DNA from: LMUY01 sp965276785
GTDB lineage: Bacteria > Pseudomonadota > Alphaproteobacteria > Acetobacterales > Acetobacteraceae
Assembly (NCBI GenBank): GCA_965276785.1
Contig: OZ255629.1
Location: 310,001-374,000 of the forward strand
Direction of reading: 5' to 3'
DNA length: 64,000 nucleotides
The notes under the pieces were generated by a model. The model was not told the origin of the DNA. It did no database searches and saw only the letters and a program-made list of their open reading frames with translations. This document shows, in pieces, positions 16,974 to 26,714 of this stretch. A program made the translations under genes and the position numbers. The first letter of the stretch is position 1; each line of letters opens with the position of its first letter.

Positions 16974-18242
16974 TTGCAGCGACCGATCCCGCGCCGCGCC
17001 TTCGCGATCATGGCTGGTTACGGCTTCGTCGCCGGGCTGCCGTTTCCGCTGTCCGGTTTTACCTTGCGGCAGTGGCTCAGCGAGGGTGGCACGCCGCTGG
17101 TTGTTATTGGGCTCACCGCCAATATCGGCATCTCCTATAGTTTGAAGTTCCTATGGGCACCTGCGCTCGACCGGATGCGTCCGCCGGGCAGGCTGGCGCG
17201 CTTGGGCCAAAGGCGCGGCTGGCTGATGCTGGTGCAGCCTCTGCTCGTGGTGGCTTGCGTTGGGCTTGCGGTCGGTAGCCCTGCCGCGCCCTGGAGCTTG
17301 CTCGGAGCCGCCGCAGCCGTAGCGTTTCTCTCCGCCACCCAGGACATCGGCATCGATGCCTGGCGCATCGAGTTGTTTCCCGAACGCCTGCAGGGTAGCG
17401 CCTTGGCGGCCTATGTTTGGGGCTATCGCGCGGCGCTGCTGGTCGCCGGGTCGGCGGCGATCGGGTTGGCAGGGCGGCTGGGGTGGCATGGCGCCCTGCT
17501 CGCCGTCGCCACCTTGGTTGCCATCGGGCCGGCTTTGACCCTGCTCGCGCCGGTCCCCAATCGCGGCGAGCTTAGCTCGACGGCGGCAGACCGCATGCCA
17601 GGCCTGGCGGGATCGCTGCGCCAAGCCGTCCTGACGCCGATCCTCGAGTTTCTCAGCCGGCCCGGCGCTGCCGCGACCTTGGCGTTCATCATGCTGTTCA
17701 AGCTGGGCGAGGCGATGGCCGGCACCATGGCGCCACCGTTCTACCGGTCGCTCGGCTTCGACCGGGCGCAGGTGGCGCTGGCGATCGGTATTCCGTCGCT
17801 GGCCGCCAGCCTGGCCGGGGCCGCGGTGGGTGGCGCGCTGGTGGCATGGCTGGGCGCCAAGCGGGCGCTGATCCTGACCGGTTTCGTGCAGATGGCCTCG
17901 ATGGGGCTCTATTTTGCCCTGGCCTATTCCGGCGGCAATCCGGTCATCCTGGTCGCCAAGGTGGTGCTGGAAGGGTTTGCCGAGGCCATGGCGGACGCCG
18001 CCTTTCTAACTTTCCTCTCGAGCCTGTGCGCGCCGGGCTATTCGGCGACCCAGTATGCCTTGCTGTCATCGCTGGCAGTGCTGCCGCTGCGCACGATCGG
18101 CGGCTTGTCCGGCCTGCTGGCGCAATCGCTCGGCTGGTTGCATTTCTACGGGCTGGCCATCTTCGCCGCCGTGCCGGCGATGCTGATCATGATCGCGATT
18201 ACCCGCTTGGGTCGTGTCGTCGAGCGGAAGAGCAAGGCGTAA
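16974..18242 (+). CDS. AmpG-like MFS permease
   Basis: Predicted inner-membrane importer of the AmpG group, which takes up anhydro-muropeptides released during wall recycling. 422 residues with about 12 hydrophobic segments. Features typical of AmpG: the N-terminal FVAGLPFPLSGFTLRQWL, SLKFLWAPALDR after TM2, and SATQDIGIDAWRIEL in the TM4-TM5 loop. The frame opens with TTG at 16974; an ATG at 17010 (MAGYGFVAG) is an alternative, but the extra residues are compatible with the family. The binding-protein gene follows 68 bp downstream on the same strand. Related AmpG-like permeases can carry other substrates, so muropeptide transport is likely but not proved. Confidence 0.82.
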   Translation: MQRPIPRRAFAIMAGYGFVAGLPFPLSGFTLRQWLSEGGTPLVVIGLTANIGISYSLKFLWAPALDRMRPPGRLARLGQRRGWLMLVQPLLVVACVGLAVGSPAAPWSLLGAAAAVAFLSATQDIGIDAWRIELFPERLQGSALAAYVWGYRAALLVAGSAAIGLAGRLGWHGALLAVATLVAIGPALTLLAPVPNRGELSSTAADRMPGLAGSLRQAVLTPILEFLSRPGAAATLAFIMLFKLGEAMAGTMAPPFYRSLGFDRAQVALAIGIPSLAASLAGAAVGGALVAWLGAKRALILTGFVQMASMGLYFALAYSGGNPVILVAKVVLEGFAEAMADAAFLTFLSSLCAPGYSATQYALLSSLAVLPLRTIGGLSGLLAQSLGWLHFYGLAIFAAVPAMLIMIAITRLGRVVERKSKA

Positions 18243-18310
18243 TCCGCCATTCCCGCTGGACTGCGCGCTTTGCCGCCCGGCGCGTGTCATGCAAAGTGTC
18301 GAAACCAGCT

Positions 18311-19909
18311 ATGCAGAAGGATTGGGACATGTGGCGTAGGACGTTCATAGGCGGAAGCACGGCGCTTGCCGGCCTGGCGCTGGCGCGCCGCAGCCGGGCC
18401 GCTGGCGCGGCCACCACGCTCCGCTTCGTTCCGGGAGCTGACCTCTCCACCCTCGACCCGGTCTGGAGCCCGGCGACCGTGGCCCAGAACCATGGCCTTA
18501 TGGTCTACGACACGCTGTATGGCATCGACGCCTCGCTCACCCCGCAGCCGCAGATGGTGGCCGGCCACGAACTCAGCGACGACAAGCTCACCTGGGTGTT
18601 CACCCTGCGCGACGGCCTGCTGTTCCACGATGGCAGCCCGGTCCGCGCGATCGACTGCGCCGCCTCGATCAATCGTTGGGGCAAGCGCAAGGGCTTCGGC
18701 CAAAAGCTCCTCTCGCTCGCCAACGAGATCAAGCCGCTTGACGACAAGCGGCTGCAAATCCGGCTGAAGACACCGTTCCCGCAGATGACCTTCGCGCTCG
18801 GCAGCCCCGACATCTGCATGATCATGCCGCAACGCGTCGCCGAGACCGACGCCTTCACCCAGATCACCGATGCCACCGGCAGCGGGCCATTCCGGTTCCT
18901 GCCCAACGAGCGCGTCTCCGGCTCGTTCGCGGCTTATGCCAAGTTCGACAAATACGTCCCGCGCCAGGAGCCGCCCTCCTACTTGTCCGGCGGCAAGGTG
19001 GCCTATTTCGACCGCATCGAGTGGCACGTGACGCCCGATCCGGCCACCGCGGCCAGCGCGTTGCAGCGCGGCGAGGTGGACTGGGTGGAGAACCCGTTGA
19101 TCGACTTGCTGCCGATGCTGAAGGCCGCGCAAGGGGTGCAACTGGTTGCCATCGACCCGCTGTTCTCCCCGGCCATCATCGTGCTGAACCACAGCCAGCC
19201 GCCGTTCGACAACCGCAAGCTCTGCCAGGCGATCCTGCCGGCGATCAGCCAGACCGATTTCATGACGGCCGTCGTCGGCGAGCAGACCGACCTGATGAAG
19301 GTACCGACGGGTATTTTCACGCCGGGCACGCCGATGGCAAGTGATGCCGACATGCAGGTGTTTACCGGCAAGCGGGACGTAGCGCTGGCGAAGAAGCTGG
19401 TGGCGCAAAGCGGCTACAAGGGCGAGAAGGTGGTGCTGATGTCGGCCTCCGACCAGCCGGCGCTAATGCCGCTGGGGGAGGTAACCCAGAGCGTGTTCGG
19501 CGAAATCGGCCTCAATGTGGATTTCCAGAGTATGGACTGGGCCACGCTGGTGGCGCGCCGCGCGCTCGACAAGCCCGCTGCCGAGGGCGGCTGGAATTCG
19601 TTCTGCACCTCCTGGGGGGGCATCAACTTCTCCAATCCCGGCAGCCACCTGCCATTGCGAGGCAATGGTCGCAATGGTTATTTCGGCTGGCCCAACAGCC
19701 CGAAGATGGAGGCGTTGCGCGATCAATGGTTCAACGCGTCCGACCAAGCCGCCCAGAAAGCCATTTGCGACCAGATGCAAGTGTTGGCCTTTCAGGAGGT
19801 GCCGTATATCCCGATTGGTGCCTACCGCCAGCAAGCGGCGATGCTGAGTTCTGTGCAGGGCGTGGTCCATGCGGGCAACACGGTATTCTGGGGCGTGCGT
19901 AAGACCTGA
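18311..19909 (+). CDS. ABC transporter substrate-binding protein, family 5 (DppA/OppA-like)
   Basis: Periplasmic binding protein for peptides, glutathione, nickel chelates or similar ligands. 532 residues. The N-terminus carries a twin-arginine-like signal (MWRRTFIGGSTALAGLALA beginning at codon 7), followed by the typical start of the mature protein, LRFVPGADLSTLDPVWSP. The SBP_bac_5 blocks LTWVFTLRDGLLFHDGSPV and the C-terminal YIPIGAYRQQAAM are present. No permease or ATPase genes adjoin it, so it is an orphan binding protein in this window. Reading frame stays open far upstream (to 17846), but that part is the AmpG gene in another frame. Ligand unknown; proximity to an AmpG-like permease hints at peptide or muropeptide material. 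Confidence 0.88.
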   Translation: MQKDWDMWRRTFIGGSTALAGLALARRSRAAGAATTLRFVPGADLSTLDPVWSPATVAQNHGLMVYDTLYGIDASLTPQPQMVAGHELSDDKLTWVFTLRDGLLFHDGSPVRAIDCAASINRWGKRKGFGQKLLSLANEIKPLDDKRLQIRLKTPFPQMTFALGSPDICMIMPQRVAETDAFTQITDATGSGPFRFLPNERVSGSFAAYAKFDKYVPRQEPPSYLSGGKVAYFDRIEWHVTPDPATAASALQRGEVDWVENPLIDLLPMLKAAQGVQLVAIDPLFSPAIIVLNHSQPPFDNRKLCQAILPAISQTDFMTAVVGEQTDLMKVPTGIFTPGTPMASDADMQVFTGKRDVALAKKLVAQSGYKGEKVVLMSASDQPALMPLGEVTQSVFGEIGLNVDFQSMDWATLVARRALDKPAAEGGWNSFCTSWGGINFSNPGSHLPLRGNGRNGYFGWPNSPKMEALRDQWFNASDQAAQKAICDQMQVLAFQEVPYIPIGAYRQQAAMLSSVQGVVHAGNTVFWGVRKT

Positions 19910-19946
19910 CCCTCCACATACGGGCCGCGACTAGGACTTACGGCCG

Positions 19947-22900
19947 CTACTCCCCCGGCACCAGTTCGGCCCTTCGCTTGCGGCTCGGCCACCGCATCGA
20001 CATGACCGGTGCATACAAAGATGGCAGCACCAGCAGCGTCAGCGCCGTGGCGGTGATCAGACCGCCGATCACCACCGTGGCCAACGGCCGCTGCACTTCG
20101 GCCCCCACCGTGGTCGAAACCGCCATCGGGATGAAGCCGATGGTCGCCACCAAGGCCGTGGTCAGCACCGGGCGCAGGCGCTTTTCCGCCGCATCGCGCG
20201 CTGCCTGCTTCAGCTTGGTACCGGCTTGCCGCTCGTCCTCGATGTAGCTGACCAGCACCACGCCATCCAGGATCGCCACCCCGAACACCGCGATGAACCC
20301 GATCCCCGCCGTGACGCTGAACGGCATTGCGCGCAGCACCAGGGCTGCGACGCCGCCAGTCGCTGCCATGGGCACGTTGAGGAAAATCAGCAGGGCCGGC
20401 CGCAAACTGCCGAAGTTCAAATACAGCAGCAGGAAAATCACGGCGAGCGCGATCGGTACCATCAACGCGAGGGTGGCCGACGCGGCCCTCAGGTTCTTGA
20501 ACTGGCCCGACCATTCCAGCGTGTAGCCCGGCGGCAAATGCACCTGACTAGCCACCGTCTGCTGCGCCTCGGCCACGAAGCTCGACATGTCGCGGCCTTC
20601 AACATCGATGTCGATCGTCTCCTGCCGCCGCAGCCCGTCCCGCTTGATCTGCCACGGGCCGGAGGACACCGACACATCGGCGACTTCGGACAGCGCCACC
20701 GAGCGGCCGCCCACCAGGCCCACCGGCAGTTCGCCGATGCGTGAAGCATCGACCCGGTCGGCGGCCGGCAACCGCACCACGATCGGCGTCTCGGAGTTAT
20801 CGCCGCCGTAGACGATCCCCGTCTCGCGGCCGCCCATCGCCTGGACCACGTCGAGCGCATCCTTAGCGGACAGCCCGTAGCGCGCCAGCCGAGCCCGGTC
20901 GATGGACACCGTCACCTGCGGCAGGTCCCCCTGGGACTCGTCCTGCACGTTGCTGGCGCCCTTGATCGCGTTCAGCACCTTGAGCGCCTGATCCGAGATC
21001 TGCCGCAAGGTTCGCAGGTCCGGCCCGTAGATGGCGAGTGAAACCGGCGTGCGTACCCCTTGCAGCAGATCGTCCATCCGCATGCGGATCGGCTGCGAGA
21101 ACTCAAAATCCACCGCGGGAATGCTGGCCTTCAGCTTTGCCTCGATGGCGTCCTGCAGGCCCATCTGCGTGCTGGCGGTGGTCCATTGGCCCGGCGGTTT
21201 CAGCATCACGTAGCTGTCGGTGCTCTGCACGCCCATCGGGTCGGTCGGCACGGCGGCGCTGCCAGTCTGCGACACGACTTTGTCCACGTCGCGGAAGCTG
21301 CGGATCACCTGTTCGATGCGGGTGACCAACTGCAGCGAGGCGTCCAGGTTGATGCTCGGCGGCTTGTTCGAGGTCACCACCAGGGTGCCTTCCTGCAAGG
21401 TCGGGATGAACTCGCCGCCCAGGGTCGTGGCGAGGAACAGCGCCCCCGCGAGCAGCCCCGCGGCGATGCCGCCGGTGATCCAGGGATGCTCCGTCGTCCA
21501 ACCGAGCATCGGGGCGTACCCGCGCCTGGCATGGCGGATCAGCCACGACTCGCCGTCGCGCGGCTTGCGGCTGAGGAACAGCGCTGCCAAGGCCGGAACC
21601 ACCAGCATGGTAATCAACAAGGCGCCGGCCAGCGCCATCATCACCGTCAGCGCCATCGGGCGGAACGTCTTGCCCTCGACATCCTGCAGCGCCAGGATCG
21701 GCACGTAGACCGAGACGATGATCACCACCGAGAAGATCACCGGCTTGGCCACTTGCGCCGCCGCCTTCGGCACGATGGAGGCGAGGTCGCCCCGGTTCGG
21801 CGCCTCCAATTGGCGGCGCAGCACGTTCTCGATCAGCACCACGGCGCCATCGACCACCAGGCCGAAATCAATCGCGCCCAGGCTCATCAAGTTGCCGGAA
21901 ATGCCGAACAACCGCATGCCGGCAAACGCGATCATCATGGCAAGCGGGATGACGGTGGCCACGATCAGCCCGGCCCGCACGCTACCCAGCGTAAGCAGCA
22001 ATACGCCGACCACCAGCAAGGCGCCCTCGCCCAAATTATGCGCCACAGTATGGATGGCGCGCTGGATGAGCTTGGACCGGTCATAGAACACGTCGATGCC
22101 CATGCCGGGCGGGAGTTGCTGCCGCAGCTCCGCCAGCTTGGCCTTCACGCCGGGCAGCACCTGGCTGGTGTTCAGCCCGTATTGCATGTCCACCACGCCC
22201 ACCAGGGTCTCGCCTTGGCCGTCATGCGTCACCGCACCCAGCCGCACCTTGGGCGCAAGCTTTACATTCGCCACGTCCCCCACCGTGATCGGAGCGCCGC
22301 CGGGCGCGGTGCGGATGCCGATCGCAGCGATGTCGGACGTGCTTTTCGCCAGCGCCAGGCCACGGATGATTTCCTGCTCGTCGCCGCGGTCGAGATACGC
22401 GCCGCCGCGGGCGGTGTTGTTGCTCTCCAGCGCGGAGAACAAATCCGGCAGCGTCACGCCATGCGCCAGCATCGCCTCGGGCGACGGCTGCACCTGATAG
22501 GTCTGCAGTTGGCCGCCATAGATATCGACGTTCACCACGCCGGGCACCAGCCGCAGTTGCGGCACCAGCGTCCATTGCAGCATCTGGTAAAGCTGCATTG
22601 GCGTGTAGCCCGGGCCGCGCAGCTCGAATTCCATGATCTCGCCCAGCCCGGTGGCGAACGGGCTCTCCTCCGGCGTGCCGATGCCGGGCGGCAGCATGGC
22701 TTGGGCGAGCTGCAGCCGCTGGAACACCTCGGCCCGCGCGGTCTGCACGTCGGCGGAGTCCTTGAAGGTAACGTAGACCGCCGAAAGACCGAAATGCGAC
22801 ACCGAGCGGACGTCTTGCAGCAGCGGCAGGCCGGTCATTTGGTTCTCGACCGGCGCCGTCACCAGCCGCTCCACGTCCAGCGGCCCCAGCCCGTTCGCTT

Positions 22901-23054
22901 GGGTCAGGATCATCACCTGCTTGGGCGAGATGTCGGGCACGGCATCGACCGCCAACTGGCTCAGGTTCCACAGCCCGGCGCCGATCAGCGCAAGCGCAAG
23001 CACCAGGACCAAGCCGCGCTGACCGACGATGAGCTTGAAGAGACGGTGCATCAC
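19947..23054 (-). CDS. Heavy-metal RND efflux permease (CzcA-type)
   Basis: Proton-driven exporter of divalent metal cations, inner-membrane part of a CzcCBA-like tripartite pump. 1,035 residues, full length. TM4 reads DFGLVVDGAVVLIEN, the signature of divalent-cation pumps (Zn, Co, Cd, Ni); copper/silver CusA proteins have a different Ala-rich version with one Asp. N-terminal MMHRLFKLIVGQRGLVLV and DAVPDISPKQVMILTQANGL are typical of the HME branch. The adaptor stops 3 bp before this gene starts, and the outer-membrane protein precedes that, so order is C-B-A. The exact metal cannot be read from sequence. No metal regulator or sensor gene lies beside it. Confidence 0.93.
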   Translation of the reverse strand: MMHRLFKLIVGQRGLVLVLALALIGAGLWNLSQLAVDAVPDISPKQVMILTQANGLGPLDVERLVTAPVENQMTGLPLLQDVRSVSHFGLSAVYVTFKDSADVQTARAEVFQRLQLAQAMLPPGIGTPEESPFATGLGEIMEFELRGPGYTPMQLYQMLQWTLVPQLRLVPGVVNVDIYGGQLQTYQVQPSPEAMLAHGVTLPDLFSALESNNTARGGAYLDRGDEQEIIRGLALAKSTSDIAAIGIRTAPGGAPITVGDVANVKLAPKVRLGAVTHDGQGETLVGVVDMQYGLNTSQVLPGVKAKLAELRQQLPPGMGIDVFYDRSKLIQRAIHTVAHNLGEGALLVVGVLLLTLGSVRAGLIVATVIPLAMMIAFAGMRLFGISGNLMSLGAIDFGLVVDGAVVLIENVLRRQLEAPNRGDLASIVPKAAAQVAKPVIFSVVIIVSVYVPILALQDVEGKTFRPMALTVMMALAGALLITMLVVPALAALFLSRKPRDGESWLIRHARRGYAPMLGWTTEHPWITGGIAAGLLAGALFLATTLGGEFIPTLQEGTLVVTSNKPPSINLDASLQLVTRIEQVIRSFRDVDKVVSQTGSAAVPTDPMGVQSTDSYVMLKPPGQWTTASTQMGLQDAIEAKLKASIPAVDFEFSQPIRMRMDDLLQGVRTPVSLAIYGPDLRTLRQISDQALKVLNAIKGASNVQDESQGDLPQVTVSIDRARLARYGLSAKDALDVVQAMGGRETGIVYGGDNSETPIVVRLPAADRVDASRIGELPVGLVGGRSVALSEVADVSVSSGPWQIKRDGLRRQETIDIDVEGRDMSSFVAEAQQTVASQVHLPPGYTLEWSGQFKNLRAASATLALMVPIALAVIFLLLYLNFGSLRPALLIFLNVPMAATGGVAALVLRAMPFSVTAGIGFIAVFGVAILDGVVLVSYIEDERQAGTKLKQAARDAAEKRLRPVLTTALVATIGFIPMAVSTTVGAEVQRPLATVVIGGLITATALTLLVLPSLYAPVMSMRWPSRKRRAELVPGE

Positions 23055-23057
23055 GAC

Positions 23058-24191
23058 CTAACCGCCGTTGCCGAGCATTTGTTCCTGCAACAATGCCTTG
23101 AGTTCGAAGCTTCCTTTGGTGACGACGGTATCGCCAGGGGAAAGCCCCTGCGTCACCTCGATCCAGTCCGGCTGCTGCACACCCAACGTCAAGTCATGGC
23201 TTTTAAACCGGTCGTCCCCGGCCGGGGTGAACGCCACCCGCTTGTCGCCAAGGAACTGCACCGCACCGGCCGGCACCACGACGCCGTCCCGCTTGCGGTG
23301 GCTGGTGATCACCACGCTCACCGCCATGCCTGCCCGCAGGCTGGCGTCGGCGTTGTCCAGCACCACGCGGGCCGGCAGGGTGCGCGATTGCGGGTCGAGT
23401 TCGGCGCCGAGCGACGCCACCCGGCCGTTCCAACTGCGCCCCGACAGCTTCACGCTGACCGGATCGCCGACCGCGATCAGCGCTGCGCTGTCCTCGGGCA
23501 CTTGCGCCAGCGCCATCACCACCGACAGGTCCGCCACCGTGAAGCTGCTGGTCCCGGAATCCAGGAACTCGCCGGTGGTGACGCCGACATTGGCCACCAC
23601 CCCGTCAATTGGCGAGACGATGCGGGCGCTGCCGGTGTCGCCGTCCGGGCTCAGCCGCTTCACCTCGGCTTGTAAGGCTGCGGCCCGGCTGCGATTGGCG
23701 TCCAATGACGCGGTCGATTGGGCCAGCACCAGCCGCCGCCGCTCCGCCTCGGCTTTTGCCAGCGAGCCGTCCCGCGCCAGGATTTCGGCGCGGCGGAGCG
23801 ACTCCCGTGACACGGCGACGGCGGTCTGCGCCTCCACCGCGGCGGCGCGGGCGGCAGCCAGGCTATCTTCGGCGGTGACTAGGCTCGGGATGTCCACCGT
23901 CGCCAGCACTTGCCCGGCATGGACCGCTTGGCCCGGCTGGGCCAGCAACTGGATCACTCGCTCCGGCGCCAGCGGGCGGAGCACGGCGACATGATCCGGG
24001 TCGAAGCTGATCGTGCCGGGCACCTGGACCGGCTCCAGGATGGCCTGCTGCTCTGCCGTGGCGGTCGTCAGCCCCATCGCATGCTGCTGCTGCGGGGACA
24101 TGCTGACGGTTCCGGGCGGCGCGTGGTCCGCATCCGCCCCGCCGATCAGCATGGCGGCGGCGCACAAGCACGCCGCCCAAGCGCGGTTCAC
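23058..24191 (-). CDS. Heavy-metal efflux periplasmic adaptor (CzcB-like)
   Basis: Membrane-fusion subunit of the CzcCBA-type pump. 377 residues. Signal peptide at 1-22 (MNRAWAACLCAAAMLIGGAD), then MSPQQQHAMGLTTATAE, a segment common in CusB/CzcB adaptors, lipoyl halves at LLAQPGQAVHAGQVLATVDI and IVSPIDGVVANVGVTTGEFL, a coiled-coil hairpin between them and a C-terminal GLSPGDTVVTKGSFELKALL. The short His-poor N-terminus lacks the long metal-binding extension of some CzcB proteins. Its ATG overlaps the stop of the outer-membrane channel gene by 4 bp and it ends 3 bp before the permease, so the three are tightly coupled. Confidence 0.92.
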   Translation of the reverse strand: MNRAWAACLCAAAMLIGGADADHAPPGTVSMSPQQQHAMGLTTATAEQQAILEPVQVPGTISFDPDHVAVLRPLAPERVIQLLAQPGQAVHAGQVLATVDIPSLVTAEDSLAAARAAAVEAQTAVAVSRESLRRAEILARDGSLAKAEAERRRLVLAQSTASLDANRSRAAALQAEVKRLSPDGDTGSARIVSPIDGVVANVGVTTGEFLDSGTSSFTVADLSVVMALAQVPEDSAALIAVGDPVSVKLSGRSWNGRVASLGAELDPQSRTLPARVVLDNADASLRAGMAVSVVITSHRKRDGVVVPAGAVQFLGDKRVAFTPAGDDRFKSHDLTLGVQQPDWIEVTQGLSPGDTVVTKGSFELKALLQEQMLGNGG

Positions 24192-25480
24192 GGCAGCTTC
24201 CCCTCGGCCAGCACCAGCCGCAGCCGGGCCGCAGCCAGCATGGTGCGGCTGCGCGAGGCATTGTAGGCGGCGTCCGCAGCGGCGGCATTGGCGCGCACCA
24301 CCTCGATCAGCGGCATTTCGCCTAGCCGGTAGGCGCGCTCGATCATGCCGCGGCGGCGTTCCTGGTCATCGGCCGCCCGCGCCACCACCGCGTCGGACGC
24401 TGCCGCGGCCGCCGCTGCGGCATCGGCCTGGCCAACCGACGCCAGCACCGCCCGCCTTGTCTGCTCCAGCGATACCTGCGCCTGGGTCACGGCCTCTTCG
24501 GCGGCGGCCCGGCGGGGCGCGTTGCGGGCCTCGCTGGCGAAGTAGAAATGCACCGTCACGCCGAACCGCGTGTCCCAGCGCGTGCCGGGCTGCTTCTCGT
24601 TGATGCCCAGCACGCCGATCGACGGATCCTGGCGGTCTTCGATCCGCACCAGCCGCGCATTTGCCTCTGCTGCCGCCACCTGCTGCTCGGCCGCTTGCAC
24701 TTGCGGGTGTCGTTCGACGGTCGCGGGGCCGGCCGCCGTCGAGTGGGCCAGGGCGGGCGGCAATGGGCCGAGCCGCGGGATACGCCTTTCGCCCGTCACC
24801 ACCGCCAAGGCGGCCTGTGCCGACCGCACCTGGGCTTGTGCGTCCAGCAGGCTCGCTTGCACCCCTGCCTCCTCGGCCGACGCCGCCAGTGCATCGGCCT
24901 GCGCGCCCTCGCCGGTTTGGAACCGGCGCTGCGCATCGGCTGCGAGGGCCTGCGCCGTGGCCAGCCGCCTGGTGGCGATCGCCTCCGCGTCGGTGGCGAG
25001 TTGGCCTTGCTCCACCAGGCTTAGCAGTTGCGTGGCCAGCGCCAGGTGCGCCGCGGCCGCCTCCGCCCCGAGTGCCGCAGTCTGCGCGCCGGCGGCCTTT
25101 TGCGTCGCCGTACCCTCGCCGGGCAGCCAGACCGGGGTATCGAGCTCGATCTGGCTGGTAATGTAGTTGTAATTGCTGCCGGCGACCTTGTCGTTGACGT
25201 AGGTGCCGGTGGTTTGCGGCGCATCGGGGAACAGCGCGCCGCCGGCGGCATAGCGGGTCTGTGCGGTGGCTTGCTGGGCCGCGATCAGGTTGCGTTGCGG
25301 CAGCCGCTCCCAAGCCAGGGCCAGCGCCGCGGGGAAATTCAGTTCGGGGCTCGCTGGCGCCGTGTTGGTCAGGCTCGGCGCCGGCGGCTTGGCCGCTGCC
25401 GTGCCGATCATGCCGAGCCCTGCCAAGGCAAATACCGGCCAAGCCCGTGTCGCGAGCCGTCCCTCGATCTGCCGACGCAT
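24188..25480 (-). CDS. Outer-membrane efflux channel (CzcC/TolC family)
   Basis: Trimeric outer-membrane channel subunit of the cation pump. 430 residues. The start at 25480 (MRRQIEGRLATRAWPVFALA) has GGAG eight to nine bases upstream and leads into a signal peptide ending near GTAAAKP; an in-frame ATG at 25540 would add 20 residues before it. The protein is long, alanine-rich and helical with two repeats, each with the OEP pattern (EQGQLATDAEAIATRRLATAQALAADA and LVRIEDRQDPSIGVLGINEKQ). First gene of the C-B-A operon. The divergent alr gene begins 137 bp away, so their promoters share that gap. Confidence 0.9.
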   Translation of the reverse strand: MRRQIEGRLATRAWPVFALAGLGMIGTAAAKPPAPSLTNTAPASPELNFPAALALAWERLPQRNLIAAQQATAQTRYAAGGALFPDAPQTTGTYVNDKVAGSNYNYITSQIELDTPVWLPGEGTATQKAAGAQTAALGAEAAAAHLALATQLLSLVEQGQLATDAEAIATRRLATAQALAADAQRRFQTGEGAQADALAASAEEAGVQASLLDAQAQVRSAQAALAVVTGERRIPRLGPLPPALAHSTAAGPATVERHPQVQAAEQQVAAAEANARLVRIEDRQDPSIGVLGINEKQPGTRWDTRFGVTVHFYFASEARNAPRRAAAEEAVTQAQVSLEQTRRAVLASVGQADAAAAAAAASDAVVARAADDQERRRGMIERAYRLGEMPLIEVVRANAAAADAAYNASRSRTMLAAARLRLVLAEGKLP

Positions 25481-25586
25481 CCCACGCGCTCCTTCCAGGC
25501 CAGCCCTGTTGCTAAATGCCAGGTTCGGGCAGCCGATCAAGGCGATTGCTGCGCCTTGTGTCGCCTAGGGGAACACGATCCAGTTT

Positions 25587-25592
25587 TATAAT
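25587..25592 (+). promoter_or_regulatory. Possible -10 element for alr
   Basis: A perfect TATAAT lies 26 bp before the alr start. No good -35 hexamer is found 16-18 bp upstream, so this is only a candidate. A small hairpin (GCCAC/GTGGC) between it and the ATG would partly cover the ribosome site. Confidence 0.35.
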
Positions 25593-25617
25593 GGGCCGCC
25601 ACGGTTAAGGTGGCCTC

Positions 25618-26712
25618 ATGACCCCCCTGACGGCTATTGGCCCGCACCCGACCCAGCTTGAAATCTCGCTTCCCGCAATCGTGGCCAATTGGCGCAAGCT
25701 TCGCGGCGGCCCCGGCGCCGCCGCAATGGCGGCCGTGGTCAAGGCCGACGCCTACGGCCTGGGCGCCGCGGCCGTCGCTCCCGCGCTCTATGCCGCCGGC
25801 TGCCGCCACTTCTTCACCGCCCACCCAGCCGAGGCAATCGCCATCCGGCCCCTGCTTCCCGGCGCCATGCTGGCAGTGCTGAACGGCCTTTGGCCCGGCT
25901 GGGAGGCGCTGTTTACCACCCATGACCTGCTGCCCGTGCTGAGCTCCCTGGCCGAAGTCGCCCGCTGGCGCGCCCATGCCGGTGCGCTCGGCCGCACGCT
26001 GCCGGCGCTGCTGCATGTCGATACCGGCATGAACCGGCTCGGCCTCGATCCGCGCGAGGTGGCGATCCTGGCGGACAACCCGGCGCTGCTGGAGGGCATC
26101 GGGCTGCAGTATATCATGACGCATCTTGCCGCTGCGGAGACGCCGGACGATCCGCTCAACGACCTGCAGCGCACTCGCTTTGCCGCCGCCTGTGCCCGCT
26201 TGCCGGCCGCGCCCCGCTCGATGGCCGCTTCGTCCGGCCTGTACCTTGGGCCGGGGTTTGGCTCCGATCTCGGCCGGCCGGGTGCGGCGCTGTACGGCGT
26301 CAATCCCACGCCGGGCCGGCCCAACCCGCAACGCCCGGTGGTGCGGCTGCGCGCCCAGGTGCTGCAATTGCGCACGATCGCGGGGGGCGAGACCGTCGGC
26401 TACAACGCGGCCTGGACGGCGGAACGGCCCAGCCGCATCGCCACCGTCTCGATCGGCTATGCCGATGGCTACCTGCGCTCCCTCAGCAACCGGGCGACCG
26501 CCTATTTTGACGAGCAGCCGCTCCCGCTGGTAGGTCGCGTCTCCATGGACCTTGCCACTTTCGACGCGACCGACACTCCCCGCCTGCAACCCGGCGACTG
26601 GCTCGACTTGATTGGGCCCGGCGGCGTGGACGCGCTGGCCGAGCAGGCCGGCACCAACGGCTACGAAATCCTCACTTCGCTCGGCCATCGCTACCAGCGC
26701 ATGTATCGGTGA
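25618..26712 (+). CDS. alr: Alanine racemase
   Basis: PLP enzyme that interconverts L- and D-alanine, supplying D-Ala for peptidoglycan. 364 residues. PLP lysine is Lys42 in VVKADAYGLG; the catalytic Tyr of the other subunit is Tyr281 in SIGYADGY; substrate Arg and the HVDTGMNRLG and GRVSMDL blocks are present. The stop codon overlaps the start region of the MlaE-type permease gene, so alr and the lipid transporter genes are likely one transcript. It is divergent from the metal-efflux operon. Confidence 0.95.
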   Translation: MTPLTAIGPHPTQLEISLPAIVANWRKLRGGPGAAAMAAVVKADAYGLGAAAVAPALYAAGCRHFFTAHPAEAIAIRPLLPGAMLAVLNGLWPGWEALFTTHDLLPVLSSLAEVARWRAHAGALGRTLPALLHVDTGMNRLGLDPREVAILADNPALLEGIGLQYIMTHLAAAETPDDPLNDLQRTRFAAACARLPAAPRSMAASSGLYLGPGFGSDLGRPGAALYGVNPTPGRPNPQRPVVRLRAQVLQLRTIAGGETVGYNAAWTAERPSRIATVSIGYADGYLRSLSNRATAYFDEQPLPLVGRVSMDLATFDATDTPRLQPGDWLDLIGPGGVDALAEQAGTNGYEILTSLGHRYQRMYR

Positions 26713-26714
26713 TC

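Noticed and set aside
21060..23675. Open frame of 871 codons on the plus strand, opposite the metal-efflux genes
   Set aside because: It is antisense to the well-supported CzcA/CzcB genes and its protein is rich in His, Arg and Gln without domains, as expected for a GC-driven shadow frame.
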